Assembly: GCA_902826685.1 (NCBI GenBank)
Contig: CADEFT010000031.1
Coordinates: 59,459-100,852, forward strand
Reading direction: 5' to 3'
DNA: 41,394 nucleotides
From: an uncultured Acidobacteriota bacterium
GTDB lineage: Bacteria > Acidobacteriota > Terriglobia > Bryobacterales > Bryobacteraceae
The first letter of the stretch is position 1. Each line of letters begins with the position of its first letter. The translations under genes and the position numbers were made by a program. The notes below the pieces were generated by a model. It searched no databases and was not told the DNA's origin. It saw nothing but the letters and a program-made list of their open reading frames with translations. This document shows, piece by piece, positions 33,381 through 41,325 of this stretch.

Positions 33381-34745
33381 TTAGCGCGCCTCTAACAACA
33401 GCTTCCGCCGCACTTCCAACCTGAACCGGCCACGGCCAGTAGGCGCGATTCTCAGGAAGTCGCAGTGTTCCTCCAACCTCCGGCGCAAGAGGATCAACCT
33501 CGTTTCCAAGTTGTCCTTGATGTCGGGTAGCCGCAAAGCCGGGTCAAGCCGGATTTCCTTGTTCGTGAACTCCGCGCGTCCCTCTTCCAGATGCATCTGC
33601 GCCAGCTTCCAGAAAATACGGCCCGAAACTCCCTTCACCAGATAGGCGCCGTCGATGAAAACGCTGTCGTCCGAATCGTAGTGCCTCACGGCACACGGTC
33701 TTGCCTCGCGCACCGAGGGATCGGGCACGGCAGCCGTGGTTGGGGCCGGAGCGTCTTGCGCACCATCGTGCCGCAGAATGGCCATCGCCGCCGCAATGTG
33801 CCGGCCCGCCACCAACGCGAGCTTTTCGTCTATAGCCGTAAATCGGCCGGGCAGTGGGCTTTGCAGGCAAAGGACGCCGAGAAACTGGTTGTGGGCGAGC
33901 AGGGGAACCGCAAGTTGGCTCTGCACATCGGTGAGTCCAGGGAGCGGGATTTCGCGCGCCAGTCCGGCGGCGCCGCTGTGCTCCATGCCGGACCGGACAG
34001 CCCGGGAGTAGGTGATCTCCCGCGTCATGTTGCCGATTCGGACTGGAGAACGGCTGGTCGCCACCACACCAATGATTCCTTCTCCAATTGTTACTTCGGA
34101 GCCGATGCCTGCGGCTGGAAAGCCGCGGCTCACCAGCGTGAAGAGCTTCTTGCCGTCCTCGTCCGGAACCAATAGGAAGCTATGCTCATATCCGAATACG
34201 GTGAAGAGGCTCTCCAGGCAAATGGTGAGAAAGGCATCGAAATCGGAACAGGTGGCCAACTGTTCGGTCAAGGTCTCCAGGGCGTGGAGAAGTTCGGCAC
34301 TACTTGGCTGTGACCAATCGTCTTGCGGCGGATCCTGGCAAGCCGAGCAATGGAGAACACGGTAGATGTCGACTCCCCGCAACTTGAACACCCCGGCCAT
34401 GCCGGTCTGCGAAGCGATCGCTTCCAGGCGGCTGTTCATTTGTTCGAAGACGGCGCCGTTGTGCTCTGTCTTGACGTATTCGAGGTCGAGGAGGAACTGG
34501 CGGCAAGTTTCCGGTTCTACGACAAGCAGTTGCGCCTGGGCGTTCTCTTGGAGGTTTCTCTTGGTCTTACTGAAAAACTGGTTGGAGACCGCGATATGAT
34601 CGACATCCACTTGCCGGGCAATGGATAGGTAGGTGATATTGGGCGTTCCGTTGGCCGAGCACGTGGCGAGTGGCGAAGGAATAACTCCTTCCAGGCAAGA
34701 GGCGATTTCGGCCAGCGACAGGCTTGGGGGTTGAAGGCCGGTCAT
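33381..34745 (-). CDS. PNPOx-like flavin-fold protein fused to GAF and winged-helix-like domains
   Basis: This 454-residue cytoplasmic protein has three parts. Residues 1-145 resemble the pyridoxamine 5'-phosphate oxidase split barrel (PLATCSANGTPNITYLSIA, then SNQFFSKTKRNLQENAQAQL), which may bind FMN, F420 or haem. Residues about 175-335 are a GAF domain (LATCSDFDAFLTICLESLF to LVAGRHIAAAM). The last 85 residues (FIDGAYLVKGVSGRIFWKL, then NKEIRLDPALRLPDIKDN) look like a winged-helix effector. A role as redox or ligand sensor is inferred. The ATG at 34745 overlaps the TGA of the upstream PNPOx gene (ATGA). A longer frame to 35132 exists but adds only basic low-complexity residues. Confidence 0.85.
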   Translation of the reverse strand: MTGLQPPSLSLAEIASCLEGVIPSPLATCSANGTPNITYLSIARQVDVDHIAVSNQFFSKTKRNLQENAQAQLLVVEPETCRQFLLDLEYVKTEHNGAVFEQMNSRLEAIASQTGMAGVFKLRGVDIYRVLHCSACQDPPQDDWSQPSSAELLHALETLTEQLATCSDFDAFLTICLESLFTVFGYEHSFLLVPDEDGKKLFTLVSRGFPAAGIGSEVTIGEGIIGVVATSRSPVRIGNMTREITYSRAVRSGMEHSGAAGLAREIPLPGLTDVQSQLAVPLLAHNQFLGVLCLQSPLPGRFTAIDEKLALVAGRHIAAAMAILRHDGAQDAPAPTTAAVPDPSVREARPCAVRHYDSDDSVFIDGAYLVKGVSGRIFWKLAQMHLEEGRAEFTNKEIRLDPALRLPDIKDNLETRLILLRRRLEEHCDFLRIAPTGRGRFRLEVRRKLLLEAR

Positions 34746-35208
34746 AGGGCCGCACCCGCGCTTGGCCCGGGAGTCTGGTTGAACATCTCCTGCACGACGA
34801 ACCGGACCAAAACAAGGTCGGACGGCCACAAGCGCATCGTCAGGTTGCGGGCTAACCCAACCTGTTCGCACTGTTCGATGAACGCATCCCGATGGCCCTC
34901 CGCGCGGCGAATATCGCCCGCTGTGGTGTCGCCTCCGCAGCAATACGCGCCTTTCAACTGTACCTGCCGGTAGTTGGTGGGAAGGACGCAGGTCAATGCC
35001 ATCCGGCCGTTGGCACGCAGGTTGGCCATGGTTTTTTCCGTCCCCAGGCGTGCGAGAATGGTTGAATCGTCTGGCCATCTTCGAGGACCTGCAGGCCCCA
35101 AGCGCGCGTGATCTCGGGCTTGAGTCCGGCATCGGACGTCGCTAACACAACGGCGACTCCGCTTTCCAGCAGCGCGCGCAACTCACCATCCATCGATCCG
35201 CGAGGCAT
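34742..35208 (-). pseudogene. PNPOx family flavin-binding protein split by a frameshift
   Basis: The N-terminal half, MPRGSMDGELRALLESGVAV, then ATSDAGLKPEITRAWGLQVLEDG in consecutive blocks, is read in one frame from the ATG at 35208. The C-terminal half, ARLGTEKTMANLRANGRMAL to FNQTPGPSAGAAL, is read in another frame down to 34742. One extra base in the minus-strand TTCTCGC at 35052-35058 would give QPFLARLGTEK and a 155-residue protein, the usual length for this family. The TYRQVQLKG-type strand (NYRQVQLKGAYC) and FNQTPGPSAG tail are typical. The stop overlaps the ATG of the GAF-fusion gene. GGAAG lies just before the ATG at 35208. Sequencing error cannot be excluded. Confidence 0.75.
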
Positions 35209-35334
35209 TCTTCCAGAGAATACACCTCTGCCCTGAAGCTTGCACGCGTTAGCGAATATTAAGCGTTTGCTTAGGAAAAAATTAGGAGCGGGGCGACGCC
35301 TGGACCGATATTCTGGCAATGGAGGTTTTTGAAT

Positions 35335-35604
35335 ATGAACTCAATCCTGATTAGACACCGTGTGAACGACTTTGCGGCCTGGAAGGGTGGTTTCGACGCC
35401 CACGCAGGTGACAGGGCGGCCGCCGGGCTCACAACGCGAGGAGTCTGGAGAAGCGAGGCGGATTCGAACGAGGTGGTGATGGTCCTCGACGCCGGCGATG
35501 TGGCCAAGGCAAAGGAGTTTCTCGGATCGGACAACCTCAAACAGGCGATGGCCGCAGCAGGCGTGACGGGCCGTCCGGACATCACCTTCCTCGGTAAGGC
35601 CTGA
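35335..35604 (+). CDS. Small dimeric alpha-beta-barrel-like protein
   Basis: This 89-residue cytoplasmic protein resembles ABM/cyclase-type ferredoxin-like barrels: SILIRHRVNDFAAWKGGFDA forms the first strand and helix, then RGVWRSEADSNEVVMVLDA and a helix AKAKEFLGSDNLKQAMAAAG, ending in ITFLGKA. Such proteins are often of unknown function, some acting as monooxygenases or ligand binders. The ATG at 35335 has GGAGG at 35321-35325, 9 bases upstream, which decides against a TTG at 35329. It diverges from the PNPOx pair across a 126-base gap, which contains the small inverted repeat TAAGC-GTTT-GCTTA at 35260-35273. Confidence 0.75.
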   Translation: MNSILIRHRVNDFAAWKGGFDAHAGDRAAAGLTTRGVWRSEADSNEVVMVLDAGDVAKAKEFLGSDNLKQAMAAAGVTGRPDITFLGKA

Positions 35605-35721
35605 TGAAGCTGCGCCCGGCGGGGATGCTCTTCCGGAGACAACCCTGACCGGAGCCGCCTGGAGGAAGTTAGCTCAGACTTACGCACGCCAAGTGCGACC
35701 GCGCCGGACACCGGCCATAGT

Positions 35722-37665
35722 CTACCGGTAGAACGGCTGCCAGGTGATCCACCGCGGCCCGTACTTCGGCTCCGGCTTGCCCACCTCGAGCGCCCCCAGG
35801 TCCGGGGCGCTGCCAATGAAGCCGTCGTTGACCGTCGGAATCGGCACACCCGCATCCACGGCCTTGCTGCCGGGCTTCAACTTGAAATTGAGATCCATGG
35901 CGTGATAGACGGCGTGGCGGCGGGCTGGATTGGGCGGCGTCATGCGCTCGAAGATATCGAAGTCCACTTCGAGGCCGTGCGCCTCCTGCCCGGTCGCGGC
36001 CCGCATCTGGGCGAGGGTCGCGAACGTCTTCCAATCCTCCGGCTTCGGTGCATAATTACTGGCGCCTGGCGGCGGCGCCACCCAGGCGTATTGCGCCTCC
36101 ACTCCCTTATTCGGACGGAAGCCGTTGTAGTCGGAGCTGTAAGCCCCGGTGGCATTGGCCCACGTCATGATGCCGCGGCCCGGCGTATCCCGGCCGAGGA
36201 ACAGGTTGTTGCGATAGTGAGCGTTCGAATACGGGTCGCGAATCACGTGCTCGCCGATGATGGTGTTGTGATAAACGAACAGGCCCGCGGGCTTGGCCGA
36301 GAACTTGAAAGCCACGCCGCTCGGCACGTGATAAAGCAGGTTGCCGATGAAATACACCGGACCGCCGAATAGCGGCTGCGCGCTGTAGCCGCCGTGAAAG
36401 GCGTTCACGCCGCGGTTGTTGAACACGCGCACGTTGTGAACGCCGCCGTCGGTCTCGATGTAGTCGTCGTTCGACATATGAATATCGTTGTTGTAAATGT
36501 CGATCGACGAGGCGCGGCGGTCCGGGTCCTGCTCCGGAGTGCCGTAGGTGGAGATGCCGATGCCGTCGTGGAAGTAGGCGATCGAATTGTGCGCGATGAC
36601 GTGCCCCGGCCCGTATACTTTCACCGCGTAATAGCTCACCACCTGATGCGAGCCATACGGACCCACCGGCCCCCACAGCGGCCCCGTCCATCCGATGAGG
36701 CGGAAGCGGTCGTCGCGGCCCAGAATCAGGTTGTCGGCGATATAGAAGTCGCGCGAGCCCGCGTATTCGGTCCACACGCCGAAGCCGATATTCTCGAACC
36801 GGCAGTTCTTCACGGTCAGCCCGACCGCGCCCGTCACTTCCTTCTGCCCGGCGAAAAATCCCACGTCGGCGTTGCGGATGGTGAGGCCGTCGAAGATGTG
36901 ATAGGCCGACCCCATCACGTCGAACATGCGGTGAACGCCCGTTCCGTCGAAGACCACGTCGCCGTCGCCGGCGGCCATAATAGTGATGGGCTTTTCCGCC
37001 GTGCCCTTCAGCGTGAGCGACATCGACCCGTCGAATGGCGTCATCATCGGATCGACGTAGTTGAGCTTCTCCGGACGGTACATGCCGGCGTGGACCAGGA
37101 TGGTGTCGCCCGGCTGGACGCGGCGCTCCCACATCACGCTCCAATCGCCGAGGCCCGCGCCGTAGTAGGCCTGCAGGATGCTGGTGAAACTCGGCTCCAT
37201 CTTCGGGCCTTCATAGGCGGGCGGGTAGACGTGCAGCTTGCGCCCGCCTTCGTATGGCTTCGGCTCGCTGCGCGTCTTGACCTTTACGGTGTGCGCCGCC
37301 TCGCCGGTGAGCCCGTCTGGATCGGCCATCTGAAAGCGGCACTCATATTCGGTGCCCGGCTTCAAATTCAGGATGCTGCCGGCAAAGCCGTCGGGAACCG
37401 TATAGTCGAAGTTCTCGCGCTGGCGGAACAGCCGTTCGCCGCCGATGCGCACCAGCGGGAGCGCCGGCCGCCACGCCGGCTCGCCCACCGCGCGGAAACT
37501 GACCGCGACCGTGGCGTTGCGGTTGGCGTCACCCGTGATCGACCATTCAAAGCCCAGGTTCAACAGCGTGGGCCGCTCGACGTGAAAGCGGCCCGCCTGG
37601 GTGCCGTTCTGCGCCAGGGCGGAACAGGCGGCAAGGCAAAGGACGAAAGGAATTCGGTAAGCCAT
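35722..37665 (-). CDS. Secreted right-handed parallel beta-helix protein
   Basis: This 647-residue exported protein starts with a signal peptide (MAYRIPFVLCLAACSALAQ). Residues about 30-140 form a beta-sandwich resembling a fibronectin-type domain (TEYECRFQMADPDGLTG). From about 160 a right-handed beta-helix follows: TILVHAGMYRPEKL, AAGDGDVVFDGTGVH, FDGLTIRNADVGF, LTVKNCRFENIGFGVW, IDIYNNDIHMSNDDYIE and FVYHNTIIGEH, the pattern of pectate-lyase-like and other polysaccharide-active proteins. Catalytic residues cannot be assigned. The ATG at 37665 follows TATAAT (37683-37678 on the minus strand) by 12 bases and diverges from the propeller gene across 70 bases. Substrate is probably a polysaccharide (inference). 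Confidence 0.85.
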   Translation of the reverse strand: MAYRIPFVLCLAACSALAQNGTQAGRFHVERPTLLNLGFEWSITGDANRNATVAVSFRAVGEPAWRPALPLVRIGGERLFRQRENFDYTVPDGFAGSILNLKPGTEYECRFQMADPDGLTGEAAHTVKVKTRSEPKPYEGGRKLHVYPPAYEGPKMEPSFTSILQAYYGAGLGDWSVMWERRVQPGDTILVHAGMYRPEKLNYVDPMMTPFDGSMSLTLKGTAEKPITIMAAGDGDVVFDGTGVHRMFDVMGSAYHIFDGLTIRNADVGFFAGQKEVTGAVGLTVKNCRFENIGFGVWTEYAGSRDFYIADNLILGRDDRFRLIGWTGPLWGPVGPYGSHQVVSYYAVKVYGPGHVIAHNSIAYFHDGIGISTYGTPEQDPDRRASSIDIYNNDIHMSNDDYIETDGGVHNVRVFNNRGVNAFHGGYSAQPLFGGPVYFIGNLLYHVPSGVAFKFSAKPAGLFVYHNTIIGEHVIRDPYSNAHYRNNLFLGRDTPGRGIMTWANATGAYSSDYNGFRPNKGVEAQYAWVAPPPGASNYAPKPEDWKTFATLAQMRAATGQEAHGLEVDFDIFERMTPPNPARRHAVYHAMDLNFKLKPGSKAVDAGVPIPTVNDGFIGSAPDLGALEVGKPEPKYGPRWITWQPFYR

Positions 37666-37672
37666 GGAATCG

Positions 37673-37726
37673 CGCCGATTATACAACGTGCCAGCCGGGC
37701 GGCCGCGCAGAGGTATATAATCGGCG
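37673..37726. promoter_or_regulatory. Mirror-image divergent promoters within an 11-base inverted repeat
   Basis: CGCCGATTATA at 37673-37683 is the exact reverse complement of TATAATCGGCG at 37716-37726. Each arm carries a consensus TATAAT -10 box facing outward: one drives the beta-helix gene (ATG at 37665), the other the propeller gene (ATG at 37736). Leaders would be only about 6 to 10 bases. The 32-base centre has no good -35 element. A shared regulator or shared start-site context is possible. Confidence 0.6.
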
Positions 37727-37735
37727 TCGATCCCT

Positions 37736-38590
37736 ATGACCAAGAGACAATTCTTGACGGCAACTCTGGCGGGCGGCACGGCCATGGCCCAGGCCCCTGC
37801 CATCATCAAGCGCACCCCCACGCGCATGGCGAAAACCACCAAGCTGTTCAAGAGCCCCGAAGGCTTCCCCAACGGTTTGGCTGTTACCGCGGAAGGACTG
37901 TGGATCGCCGAGCAGAAGCTCACGGGCGCCCAAGCCGCGGCCTACAAATTGCCCGAGCCCAAGTCGCTGGTGGAAAAATGCTGGCTGGTCGATTGGAACG
38001 GCAAGCTGCTCAAAACCGTCGACACGCCGTCGCGCAATACCAGCGGCATGGCCGCCGGCGGCGGCTATATCTGGATGGTGGCCAACGCGCCCCCGCAGGG
38101 CGTGTTCCAGGTCGATATGAATTCGAAACTCATCAGCCACCGGCAGATTCCGCTAGGGCCCGCAAACGATGGCGGCGGCTCGCACGGCGCGCACTGGCAG
38201 GATGGCAAATTATGGATTTCCGCTCTGCGCCTGCGCGGCAACATTCGCGTCGACCCGAAAACGTGGGCGCCGGAGATGATGATCCCGTTTTACCAGTCGT
38301 TCCCCGATCGCGTGCGCTATCACGACATCACCATCGACAACGGAACCATGTGGCAGGTGGTGGGCAACGACAGCAAACGTTTCAGCGAGGGAAAGCCGGG
38401 CCTGGTCCGCTACGATCTCGCCACGGGCCGCATGATTGAGACCGCCGATTTCGTGGCCGGCTCCTGCGATCCGCACGGCCTTGCGATGCATGACGGCAAG
38501 CTCATTGCCTGCGACGCCGGCATCCATCCCGGCTGGCCGAACAACGATAGTCCCACGGCGGGCTGGATCTTCCAGATCGATTTTATTTGA
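37736..38590 (+). CDS. Exported propeller-type (SMP-30/YncE-like) protein
   Basis: This 284-residue protein starts MTKRQFLTATLAGGTAMAQA, an export signal with a Lys-Arg pair that could use Tat. The mature part shows repeated four-stranded blades of the beta-propeller type: FPNGLAVTAEGLWIAEQ, GMAAGGGYIWMVANAP, GAHWQDGKLWISALRL, HDITIDNGTMWQVVGND and PHGLAMHDGKLIACDAG. About five to six blades fit the length. Conserved Asp/His positions near blade ends (HDIT, CDPHGLAM, CDAG) could bind metal, as in SMP-30-like lactonases. Substrate unknown. It diverges from the beta-helix gene through mirrored promoters, and its stop overlaps the 3' end of the convergent carboxylesterase by 8 bases. Confidence 0.75.
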   Translation: MTKRQFLTATLAGGTAMAQAPAIIKRTPTRMAKTTKLFKSPEGFPNGLAVTAEGLWIAEQKLTGAQAAAYKLPEPKSLVEKCWLVDWNGKLLKTVDTPSRNTSGMAAGGGYIWMVANAPPQGVFQVDMNSKLISHRQIPLGPANDGGGSHGAHWQDGKLWISALRLRGNIRVDPKTWAPEMMIPFYQSFPDRVRYHDITIDNGTMWQVVGNDSKRFSEGKPGLVRYDLATGRMIETADFVAGSCDPHGLAMHDGKLIACDAGIHPGWPNNDSPTAGWIFQIDFI

Positions 38591-40064
38591 CCGCAGCCAG
38601 GCGCGCGGCGAGGATGCGGTCGAATACGGCGAACCGGTCCACGCGCGGCGGCCGGGCGAGCCTGATTTCGAGCCCCAGTTCCAGCCCCCGATCGGTCTCC
38701 AGGCTGTAGGGCGGCCACTCCGGCAATCCCGGCGCGTTTGGATTGCCCGTGGCGGCGAAGCGTGTCCAATAGCCGGTCATCCGCTCTACCATCCGGCGGT
38801 CGCTTTCGTCCGGTTCTCCCCAGCGGTGTTTGCGGAAGAAGCCGCCCGCCATGAAGGACAGTTCAAGAGCGTGGAACGAACCCAAGCCTTCTCGCGCATA
38901 AGCGCCTTTGGCAGGGTAAGTAAAACGGTAAAGGTAGGCTTTCTCGCCCGCGCGAACCGTGAGGCGGGCGAGTGACCGCACCGCGTGGGAGCGCAGGTAA
39001 TCGGCCGTTACTTCGAGATAGGCGGCGCGCGCCGCGCCATCGTCGCGGGCGGGATACGCGGCGAATACCTCTTCGGCGAATTCCTCGAACGTCCGGCGCA
39101 GCCAGGCGCGGTAGTTGGCCACCGTGGGCTGGCCCAATGCGCCCAGCGTCACCGTCCCCTCGTCGGCGTTACTGCCGAGCAGCACCGGGATTTTTGCCTG
39201 GCCACCTTTTTCGAATGTGACCGCCGGCTGCTCGCGAAGTACGTGGCCGTCGATCGTTCCACCCAGGTATATCTGCGCCATTCGCGCTGGGTCCGCTTCC
39301 GTCTCGCGCACGATGGCTTCGGCGGCTTGCGCCCGTGGGAGCGGGGTGTTCGGGTCCAGCCGTGGCGATACATACGCATGGCAGGAACAACTCTGCAGAA
39401 TGGCCTTATGAAAAAGGCCGCGGGCGAGTGGCGATGCCATCAGGTAACACGCCATTACCGCGCCCGCCGACTCCCCCATCAGCGTCACGTTGCCCGCGTC
39501 GCCACCGAAGCGTTCGATATTGCGCTTCACCCAGCGCAGGGCGGCGATCTGATCGAGAAGGCCGAGATTTCCGCGTGTGATGAATCCCAGCGCGCCCAAC
39601 CGGTAGTTGACGCTCACATAGACGAAACCGCGCCGCGCCAGCGCTTCGCCATAGGGCGGATAGAATCCCGCGCCGCCGATGTTTGATCCGCCGTGAAGCC
39701 AGACCATCACCGGAGACTTGGGGCTCCCGGCCGTGAAGACGTTCAGATACAGGCAGTCTTCCGACATGCGGAAGCCGCGGTAATAAGGCTGCCCGGGCGC
39801 GATCTCGGCAAACACGCTATCGAAAAAGCCCGCTCCCGATTGCGGACATGCCGCGCCGAACGATCCCGTCTTGCGAATGCCGCTCCAACGCGATACCGTC
39901 TGCGGCGGCTTCCAGCGGAGCGCGCCCGTGGGCGGAGCGGCGAACGGAATTCCCAGGTAAGCCTGTACGCCGCCGATGGCGATTCCTTCCACATCGCCCG
40001 ATTCGGTCGTGACGCGGGGCGGCGCCGCCGCCAACTGCAGGAACAGAACCGCCGCGCCGAGCAC
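38583..40064 (-). CDS. Type-B carboxylesterase, secreted
   Basis: This enzyme of about 493 residues should hydrolyse carboxylic esters. It has the type-B carboxylesterase fold: GIPFAAPPTGALRWKPPQ near the N-terminus, the signature SEDCLYLNVF, oxyanion-hole WLHGGSNIGG, nucleophilic Ser in LMGESAGAVMA, an acid in GSNADEGTV and the catalytic His in LGSFHALELSFM. A signal peptide (VLGAAVLFLQLAAA) suggests export. The GTG at 40064 keeps the 27-base palindrome at 40068-40094 outside the gene. An ATG at 40100 would add MGFIVACCDNET and would share two bases with the ATG of the divergent peptidase; it remains possible. Upstream codons of the same frame are antisense to the peptidase. Confidence 0.87.
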   Translation of the reverse strand: MLGAAVLFLQLAAAPPRVTTESGDVEGIAIGGVQAYLGIPFAAPPTGALRWKPPQTVSRWSGIRKTGSFGAACPQSGAGFFDSVFAEIAPGQPYYRGFRMSEDCLYLNVFTAGSPKSPVMVWLHGGSNIGGAGFYPPYGEALARRGFVYVSVNYRLGALGFITRGNLGLLDQIAALRWVKRNIERFGGDAGNVTLMGESAGAVMACYLMASPLARGLFHKAILQSCSCHAYVSPRLDPNTPLPRAQAAEAIVRETEADPARMAQIYLGGTIDGHVLREQPAVTFEKGGQAKIPVLLGSNADEGTVTLGALGQPTVANYRAWLRRTFEEFAEEVFAAYPARDDGAARAAYLEVTADYLRSHAVRSLARLTVRAGEKAYLYRFTYPAKGAYAREGLGSFHALELSFMAGGFFRKHRWGEPDESDRRMVERMTGYWTRFAATGNPNAPGLPEWPPYSLETDRGLELGLEIRLARPPRVDRFAVFDRILAARLAAVK

Positions 40065-40067
40065 CGT

Positions 40068-40094
40068 TTCATTGTCGCAGCAGGCGACAATGAA
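40068..40094. promoter_or_regulatory. 27-base palindrome between divergent start codons
   Basis: TTCATTGTCGC at 40068-40078 is the perfect reverse complement of GCGACAATGAA at 40084-40094, with 5 bases between. It fills the 34 bases between the GTG at 40064 (minus) and the ATG at 40099 (plus). It is too near both starts to be a terminator for them; a shared operator for a dimeric regulator, or a leader hairpin, fits better. No regulator gene is adjacent. Confidence 0.55.
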
Positions 40095-40098
40095 TCCC

Positions 40099-41325
40099 AT
40101 GAAGTGCGAATTGCTGTTTCCATTACTGGCTGCCGCCTCCCTGATGGCGCAAAATCCGCGCGGCCGCGCCCTCGGCATTCCCTTCGACGGAACGCCGGGG
40201 GCCAACAACGCCATCACCGATGTGGCGGGCGTTGCCGTCGGCCACGTAACCCTCATCGAAGGGGAAGGAAAACTGGTGCCCGGCCAGGGTCCCATCCGCA
40301 CGGGCGTGACGGCGATTCTGCCGCGTCCCAAGGGAAACTGGGATTTCACCATGGCCGCCACGTTCAACCAGAACGGCAATGGCGACATGACCGGCGTGAA
40401 CTGGATCGAGGAATCGGGTTTTCTCGAAGGGCCGATTCTGCTCACCGGCACCCACAGCGTCGGTGTCGTGCGCGACGCGGCCATCCATTGGCAGATCGCC
40501 AACGGCCGGAAGTTCGTCTTCACCTATCCGGTCGTGGCCGAAACCTTCGATTCGTTGAACGACTCCAACGGCCAGCACGTCAAACCGCGGCATGCCGCCG
40601 AAGCGCTCGATGCCGCCAAGCCCGGCCCGGTCGTCGAAGGCGCGGTGGGCGGCGGCACCGGCATGCGCTGCAACGGCTTCAAGGGCGGCATCGGGACTGC
40701 CTCGCGCATGGTCCAGGTGGCCGGCAAAGTCCACACCTTGGGCGTTCTGCTGCAGTGCAACTACGGCGGCGATCTGCACATTCTGGGCGTTCCCGTGGGC
40801 CGCGAGATCACCGATTTGCGCGCCTGCACCACCCTGCCGCAGAGCCGTCCGTGGATGGCCAACCGCATCCAGCCCTGCGTGGGACCGCCCATCGCCACCC
40901 GCCGTTCCGATGCCGCGAGTGAAGCGGCCGAGTCCGGCCGCGGGTCCATCATTGTGGTCGTGGCCACCGATGCGCCCCTGTTGCCGCATCAGCTCAAACG
41001 CATCGCCCGGCGCGTCGGCATGGGACTCGGAAAGCTCGGCAGTTGGGCCGGCAATGGCTCGGGCGACCTGTTTCTCGCTTTCTCGACGGCCAACGCAGGA
41101 GCGGCCTCCGACAGCACGCCGCCCACGGCCGTCAAGGTGGAAATGATCCCCAACGACGCCATCGACCCGTTGTTCCGCGCCACCATCGACGCCACCGAAG
41201 AAGCCGTGGTGAACGCCATGCTCGCCGCTCCGCGCGTCAGCACCGGAGCCGATGGCGTGCGCATCCACGGCCTCCCCGGCGACCGCGTGGTGGAGGTCCT
41301 AAAGAAGTACGGGCGAATGAAATAG
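40099..41325 (+). CDS. P1/S58 family self-processing aminopeptidase (DmpA-like)
   Basis: This 408-residue N-terminal-nucleophile-type peptidase belongs to the S58 (DmpA/BapA) family, whose members autocleave between Gly and Ser and then remove N-terminal D-, L- or beta-amino acids. A signal peptide (MKCELLFPLLAAASLMAQ) is followed by NAITDVAGVAVGHVTL, TGVTAILPRPKG, ILLTGTHSVGVVRDA and AVGGGTGMRCNGFKGGIGTAS. The cleavage and nucleophile site is visible as GRGS-IIVVVATDAPLLP near residue 282, and GNGSGDLFLAFSTAN follows. The ATG at 40099 is used because it starts at the signal peptide; upstream in-frame residues are antisense to the esterase. Together with the divergent esterase it suggests extracellular substrate scavenging (inference). 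Confidence 0.92.
   Translation: MKCELLFPLLAAASLMAQNPRGRALGIPFDGTPGANNAITDVAGVAVGHVTLIEGEGKLVPGQGPIRTGVTAILPRPKGNWDFTMAATFNQNGNGDMTGVNWIEESGFLEGPILLTGTHSVGVVRDAAIHWQIANGRKFVFTYPVVAETFDSLNDSNGQHVKPRHAAEALDAAKPGPVVEGAVGGGTGMRCNGFKGGIGTASRMVQVAGKVHTLGVLLQCNYGGDLHILGVPVGREITDLRACTTLPQSRPWMANRIQPCVGPPIATRRSDAASEAAESGRGSIIVVVATDAPLLPHQLKRIARRVGMGLGKLGSWAGNGSGDLFLAFSTANAGAASDSTPPTAVKVEMIPNDAIDPLFRATIDATEEAVVNAMLAAPRVSTGADGVRIHGLPGDRVVEVLKKYGRMK

Noticed and set aside
36394..38439. 681-codon plus-strand open frame across the beta-helix gene and into the propeller gene
   Set aside because: It is antisense to one recognised gene and out of frame with the next, and shows no domain.
40101..40523. N-terminal extension of the carboxylesterase frame
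   Set aside because: The extra 141 codons are antisense to the DmpA-like peptidase; the esterase fold and signal peptide begin at 40064 or 40100.
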